Origin: Paenibacillus sp. UNC451MF
Lineage (GTDB): Bacteria > Bacillota > Bacilli > Paenibacillales > NBRC-103111
Direction of reading: 5' to 3'
Assembly: GCF_000686845.1 (NCBI RefSeq)
Contig: NZ_JMLS01000023.1
Coordinates: 83,353-147,352, forward strand
DNA: 64,000 nt
The notes below the pieces were generated by a model that worked only from the letters and a program-made list of their open reading frames with translations, did no database searches and was not told where the DNA came from. Shown here piece by piece: positions 60,491 through 64,000 of the stretch. The position numbers and the translations under genes were made by a program. Numbering within the stretch: position 1 is the first letter of the stretch; every line of letters begins with the position of its first letter.

Positions 60491-62416
60491 ATGTCCGCCA
60501 TATTTCGATCTAAATGGCTGCGTTATGCGATTTCTGTACTTATTATTTTTATGATGTTTACCTCGTATCATATTAAAGTTGAAGGGGAAGCGACCAACCC
60601 CCGTTTTGTGCTTATGAGGCTGGAGGATATTGGGCCTGGAGGGCAGTATGGTTCAATAGAGCAGTTGGGTAAGCTGAGGGCGGTCATGGAATACTTGCGA
60701 GATCAGCATGTAGCCTATCACCTTGCGGTCATTCCGCGTTGGCTTGATTATCCGGCGGACAGCACGCGTTATGACGTATCTTTGGACCAGACGGACAATC
60801 CTTATGTTGCTGCCTATCAGAAGCTGCTGAAGCAAGCCGTTCAAGACGGTGCGGTTCTCGGTATGCACGGTTATACGCACCAGTTTGGAAATGTACGTCG
60901 TGATGACGGACATCATGAATCAGGGATCGGCAATGAATTTGACGAACCAGGCGAGAAGTCAACCGTATCGGCTGCGTTTGCCGAACCACGTTTGAAGGCG
61001 GGCTTGGAGATAATGAGCAAAGCAGGGTTAACGCCGCAGTTTTGGGAATCGCCCCATTATCGGTCCACTGCTGAGCAGGATGAGCTGTTTCGTTCTTACT
61101 TCGGTTTGAATTATCAGGCGGATGTGCAGGTGAACCGTAATTCTCCTTCTGCGCAGTACATGAACATTCGCAATGGAAAATATGGTGAAACTAGCATGGG
61201 TGCAGCTTATGTGCCGACGCCTTTTGACTACATTCCATATAATAAAGATGAGAAAGTAATCGTCGATCGCCTAGGCAAGACGAATAATATCAATTCATTC
61301 TTTTATCATCCGTTTCTTGAGTTCAAATATTTGATTCCGGTTATGGACGAGGAAGGTCAGCCGGTCATACGGGATGGCTTGCCGGAATACAAATATCCAG
61401 ATCAGGATAAAAGCTTGCTGCAAAAGCTTATTACTGGCATTCGTGCCAAGCGGTACGTATTTTATTCGATTCAAGACTACGTTCCATTCACTCCTGCACA
61501 AAGCATTAAGTGGAACACCGCAGAAGGTCAGGGACAAGGGAAGCCGCCTGAACTGAAAAAGCCTATGATGGTTGACGTAACAGGTGATGGGCAAGCCGAT
61601 ATGGTGACGTGGGATTTGAAAAATGGAGTTGTCACCGTTGCGGCAGGTTCATTTAGAGGACTGCGTAATGAACCTCAGGGAATGTCTTCTGTGTGGGCTA
61701 ATGTCTCTTACACCAATGGTGCAGCTGCCGCTGTCAGCGGAAAAACAGCAAAGGATAATGCCAGCCTCTGGATCGTTCAGCCTAATGGAAAGCTCGAACG
61801 CTTCGTATCCGACGGACAACGATTTGTTTTGCAAAGCAGCTGGAAAACGGAGGCTCGCAGCTGGGCGAATCTGCAAGTGATCCAACAGGCGGATGGCGAT
61901 GTGGTGTTAGCGGGTTTGTCGTCGGACCGCATGCAGGTGAATGGATTGTGTGTCAGCAAAGGCGAGGTCAAGCCGATGAAGCCTTACCAGATGAAAAGCG
62001 AGTGGAAGCATGAGCTTCAGCAGCGGACGGAGACTGATGGCGCTAAAGTGCTGTTTCTCTCGCGACCGACCACCATCGGCGGCTTGGAGCTTTTGGCAGA
62101 TAAGGCATCCTTGGAATGGAAATCCAAGAAGATTCAGCTGAACGTTCCCGATGAATTCGGAGAAATTCGAATTGCTGATTTTAATGGAGATGGCAAGGAG
62201 GATGTTCTTCGTTGGAACCCCGATACTTCGCGATTCACTGTTTACTTGCGCAAAGGAGATAACGAATACCAGCTCTTGTCTACCTTTGGGCCATGGGGGA
62301 AACCGGGTTCGAAGTTAATCATTCATGATTTCGACGGTAACGGAAAAAGTGATCTTGGGTTATTGGATCGTCAGGGCGGATTTTTGGATACGGCTCTTTC
62401 CTTTGAAAGCAGGTAA
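60491..62416 (+). CDS. DUF2334 polysaccharide-deacetylase-like protein with FG-GAP repeats
   Basis: A 641-residue exported protein: signal or anchor at about 10-28, then a DUF2334 (deacetylase-like) domain (about 38-330) with RLEDIGPGG, HGYTHQFG and FWESPHYRST. The C-terminal third has FG-GAP/VCBS-type calcium-binding units: DVTGDGQADMVTW, DFNGDGKEDVLRW and DFDGNGKSDLGLLD. Such repeats often form a propeller that binds glycans or proteins. It could modify a surface polysaccharide. GAGGAG lies 12 bases before ATG 60491. It is a single gene. Confidence 0.85.
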   Translation: MSAIFRSKWLRYAISVLIIFMMFTSYHIKVEGEATNPRFVLMRLEDIGPGGQYGSIEQLGKLRAVMEYLRDQHVAYHLAVIPRWLDYPADSTRYDVSLDQTDNPYVAAYQKLLKQAVQDGAVLGMHGYTHQFGNVRRDDGHHESGIGNEFDEPGEKSTVSAAFAEPRLKAGLEIMSKAGLTPQFWESPHYRSTAEQDELFRSYFGLNYQADVQVNRNSPSAQYMNIRNGKYGETSMGAAYVPTPFDYIPYNKDEKVIVDRLGKTNNINSFFYHPFLEFKYLIPVMDEEGQPVIRDGLPEYKYPDQDKSLLQKLITGIRAKRYVFYSIQDYVPFTPAQSIKWNTAEGQGQGKPPELKKPMMVDVTGDGQADMVTWDLKNGVVTVAAGSFRGLRNEPQGMSSVWANVSYTNGAAAAVSGKTAKDNASLWIVQPNGKLERFVSDGQRFVLQSSWKTEARSWANLQVIQQADGDVVLAGLSSDRMQVNGLCVSKGEVKPMKPYQMKSEWKHELQQRTETDGAKVLFLSRPTTIGGLELLADKASLEWKSKKIQLNVPDEFGEIRIADFNGDGKEDVLRWNPDTSRFTVYLRKGDNEYQLLSTFGPWGKPGSKLIIHDFDGNGKSDLGLLDRQGGFLDTALSFESR

Positions 62417-62425
62417 AAAAGGACG

Positions 62426-62456
62426 ACCTGGCGGCATCGCCGGGTTTTCTTTTTTA
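62426..62456 (+). terminator. Intrinsic terminator after the DUF2334 gene
   Basis: ACCTGGCG pairs with CGCCGGGT around GCAT, followed by TTTTCTTTTTT. Confidence 0.8.
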
Positions 62457-62530
62457 TTGACCAATTGGAAAACTTTATTTATTCTTGAGTAAATCAAGAA
62501 CGATCATTTGTTTTGGTGGTGTGAGGATTA

Positions 62531-63226
62531 GTGATAGATCAAACGATATTCATCGTAGAGGATGACCCGGAGATTCGTGAAATTATGCGAGTTTATTTGG
62601 AAGCGCATCAGTTTCGCGTTGCTTGGACCGATCGAGGTGACGATGCGTTGCAACTTGTCGAGACGCTGCGACCCGATTTAATTATATTGGATGTCGTGCT
62701 GCCGGGAAAAGACGGCTTTGAAGTATGCAAGGAAGTGCGTGAAATTTCATCGGCACCGATTATTTTCGTAAGCTGTCAGACAGAGGAGCATTATAAAATT
62801 ACCGGATTGGCTCTTGGCGGTGACGATTACATCACGAAGCCCTTCAGTCCGAACGAGCTGATCGCCAGGGTCAAAGCCAATTTGAGACGACCCCATCTCT
62901 TGAGCGAGAAGACAGAGCCTTCTACCCTGCTGCGCTTCGGTGCTACGGAAATTGATACAGCCAGCCGTACGGTTAAGGTGCAGGATGAGGAAATCATTTT
63001 ATCCAAAAAAGAGTATGAGCTGCTGATCTATTTGGCGGGGCATCCCGGACGCACGATTACTCGTGAAGAACTGTTCAGGGAAGTCTGGGGACAGGAAATA
63101 TTCAACGATACGCGGACGATCATTGTGCATATCAGCAATCTTCGTAAAAAAATCGAGCGCGATCCAGCTAATCCAAAACATATTATCAATGTCCACGGAG
63201 TAGGCTATAAATTTATATATACGTAA
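62531..63226 (+). CDS. OmpR-family response regulator, orphan
   Basis: A 231-residue regulator. The receiver has EDD (10-12), phosphoacceptor in LDVVLPGKDG and Lys in ITKPF; the winged helix (about 130-229) ends with INVHGVGYKFIY. The kinase gene is not adjacent. Start GTG 62531 has a weak site (GTGTGAGGA). A terminator separates it from the TnrA-like gene. Its signal and targets are unknown. Confidence 0.9.
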   Translation: MIDQTIFIVEDDPEIREIMRVYLEAHQFRVAWTDRGDDALQLVETLRPDLIILDVVLPGKDGFEVCKEVREISSAPIIFVSCQTEEHYKITGLALGGDDYITKPFSPNELIARVKANLRRPHLLSEKTEPSTLLRFGATEIDTASRTVKVQDEEIILSKKEYELLIYLAGHPGRTITREELFREVWGQEIFNDTRTIIVHISNLRKKIERDPANPKHIINVHGVGYKFIYT

Positions 63227-63229
63227 CAT

Positions 63230-63268
63230 GCTTGGTACGGATTGTGACAGTCCGATCAGGCTTTTTTT
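63230..63268 (+). terminator. Intrinsic terminator after the orphan regulator
   Basis: GCTTGGTACGGA pairs imperfectly with TCCGATCAGGC, followed by seven T. Confidence 0.65.
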
Positions 63269-63347
63269 GCTTTCGTGAAGATACGACAAAAAAATATTTG
63301 AAGTAGGGCGTGAATTAGTCCTAATTTCCCTATGTTTTTTAGGTGTA

Positions 63348-63364
63348 TGTTATATAATTTCACA
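63348..63364. promoter_or_regulatory. Perfect TnrA/GlnR operator over the -10 box of the TnrA-like gene
   Basis: TGTTATATAATTTCACA matches TGTNANAWWWTNTNACA at every fixed position. It overlaps a consensus -10 (TATAAT, 63353-63358) and lies 37 bases before the ATG, a placement that would repress transcription. Confidence 0.78.
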
Positions 63365-63401
63365 TATAGATCTCATTCCGGAGCTCGATGGAGGGGTAGC
63401 C

Positions 63402-63695
63402 ATGTCACTTTCGGATAAAAAAGTCATCAGTATCGGAACGGTAAGCAAATTGAGCGGATTATCGATCAGACAAATTCGATATTACGAGGAACGAGGGCTG
63501 CTGTTCCCGGATCGTACGAAGGGCGGGACGCGGTTATACTCGTTTGGTGATGTGGAAAAGCTGGTTGAAATCGCGGAGCGGATGGATGAAGGCTTCCAAA
63601 CCCATGATATTCAGCAACTGGAGAAAAAGCGCTATAAGAATGAAGGGGGCCGGTCTTACCCAAGCTGGGGGACGGCAAATCCGGGCTCCGTGTGA
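63402..63695 (+). CDS. MerR-family nitrogen regulator, TnrA/GlnR-like
   Basis: A 97-residue regulator. The N-terminal part [20 protein letters not shown], then [40 protein letters not shown], is very close in pattern to B. subtilis TnrA, including the winged helix that reads the operator. The C-terminus is short and ends [13 protein letters not shown] rather than the TnrA segment that binds feedback-inhibited glutamine synthetase, so control by glutamine synthetase may differ. A perfect operator overlaps its own promoter. GGAGGGGTAGCC precedes the ATG. GlnR is the alternative name for the family. Confidence 0.82.
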   Translation: MSLSDKKVISIGTVSKLSGLSIRQIRYYEERGLLFPDRTKGGTRLYSFGDVEKLVEIAERMDEGFQTHDIQQLEKKRYKNEGGRSYPSWGTANPGSV

Positions 63696-63793
63696 GCTGT
63701 AAAGCGGGTCTGGACCCAGCATTTATGTGACTTGCTAACACTATTGCAGCTTTCACAAGCCTGTTGTTGATCTTAAAGAGGCCTTTCTCATTC

Positions 63794-64000
63794 TGAACTG
63801 CACCCCTTATAGTGGACATTGGTAAAACACCCTGGTGTTAATAACCGATGAAAACTGTAGGGGGTGCTTTTCGTTATGGCAAAAAAGGGGCAAAAGCTCA
63901 CGACGTATAGCTTTGAGATAAGGAAAAAAGCAATAGAAATGCGACTTCAAGGGATGACAAAAGCGAAAGTGGCGGAAGAGTTGGGGATTGCTGATGTTGG
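63794..64000 (+). mobile_element. Left end of an IS3-like insertion sequence
   Basis: A TG-starting end (TGAACTGCACCCCTTATAGT from 63794) of the style seen in IS3/IS150-type elements lies 82 bases before a transposase start. GCACCCC (63800-63806) and GGGGTGC (63861-63867) can pair. The right end is beyond the window. The element begins 98 bases after the TnrA-like gene, so it does not break it. Confidence 0.6.
63876..64000 (+). CDS. IS3-family transposase OrfA, cut by the window edge
   Basis: The first 41 codons of a transposase: MAKKGQKLTTYSFEIRKKAI followed by EMRLQGMTKAKVAEELGIADV, the helix-turn-helix start of IS150-type OrfA proteins. GGGGG lies about 13 bases before the ATG. The frame is open to the last base. 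A second frame (OrfB, DDE integrase) would be expected to the right. Confidence 0.75.
   Translation, partial: MAKKGQKLTTYSFEIRKKAIEMRLQGMTKAKVAEELGIADV

Overview
The window (about 47% G+C by eye) looks like the chromosome of a spore-forming Bacillales species, most likely Paenibacillaceae. Pointers are ytxC followed by a T-box-controlled thrS, a probable gamma-type small acid-soluble spore protein, PrkA, a 3D-domain protein, AbrB-like and YugN-like proteins, YesM/YesN-type two-component genes beside sugar ABC transporters without their own ATPase, the futalosine-pathway enzyme MqnC, AGGAGG-type ribosome binding sites and many U-tailed terminators. No rRNA, tRNA, CRISPR array or prophage was seen. 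The only mobile element is the left end of an IS3-like element cut by the right edge.

Layout. 1-1900: end of a metI-type gene and metC (trans-sulfuration). 2118-5264: an EAL-domain protein, mqnC and a DUF3870 protein. 5244-13354: a nine-gene catabolic operon (3-hydroxyacyl-CoA dehydrogenase-like, AtoE-type transporter, cyclase/hydrolase, two CoA-transferase subunits, thiolase, zinc alcohol dehydrogenase, VOC protein, carboxymuconolactone-decarboxylase-like protein). It has a consensus promoter, a structured leader and two related attenuator-like hairpins, one before gene 1 and one before the CoA-transferase. 13543-19106: ytxC, T-box, thrS, a 3D protein, a spore protein, a coiled-coil protein and a lipoprotein. 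19187-21087: amt and a yugN-like gene, divergent around a TnrA/GlnR box. 21197-21543: a hairpin-rich intergenic region. 21692-28370: htrA, a two-component pair, ispH, DUF2062 and aroF. 28468-30047: glnA of the GSI-beta kind with its own TnrA/GlnR box. 30617-31344: two copies of a structured intergenic repeat. 31345-37702: a DUF1800/DUF1501 pair, thpR, serC, an orphan regulator, trmL and an AbrB-like gene. 37838-46316: a divergent sugar-uptake locus in which a YesM/YesN pair, a membrane coiled-coil protein and a phosphodiester glycosidase face two permeases and a binding lipoprotein. 46745-63695: MFS, a thioredoxin-reductase-like enzyme, a deacetylase, a DUF2161 nuclease-like protein, egsA, prkA, a His/Gly-rich small protein, a LytTR-PAS histidine kinase, arsB, a YwaF-like protein, a methyltransferase, DUF2334 with FG-GAP repeats, an orphan response regulator and a TnrA-like MerR regulator.

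How the parts connect. The TnrA-like regulator at 63402 has a 17-of-17 match to the TnrA/GlnR operator over its own -10 box. Near-perfect sites lie before amt and glnA, so the window holds a small nitrogen regulon with a possible autoregulated controller. The sugar locus looks self-contained: extracytoplasmic sensing (YesM/YesN), capture and uptake, and a membrane-anchored phosphodiester glycosidase. The catabolic operon looks able to hydrolyse a cyclic or acylated substrate, oxidise a hydroxy acid, activate it with CoA and cleave it thiolytically; its substrate is not known.

The most unusual signals are non-coding: the paired attenuator-like hairpins in the catabolic operon, and the structured repeat whose core is conserved while its stems differ between copies but stay complementary.
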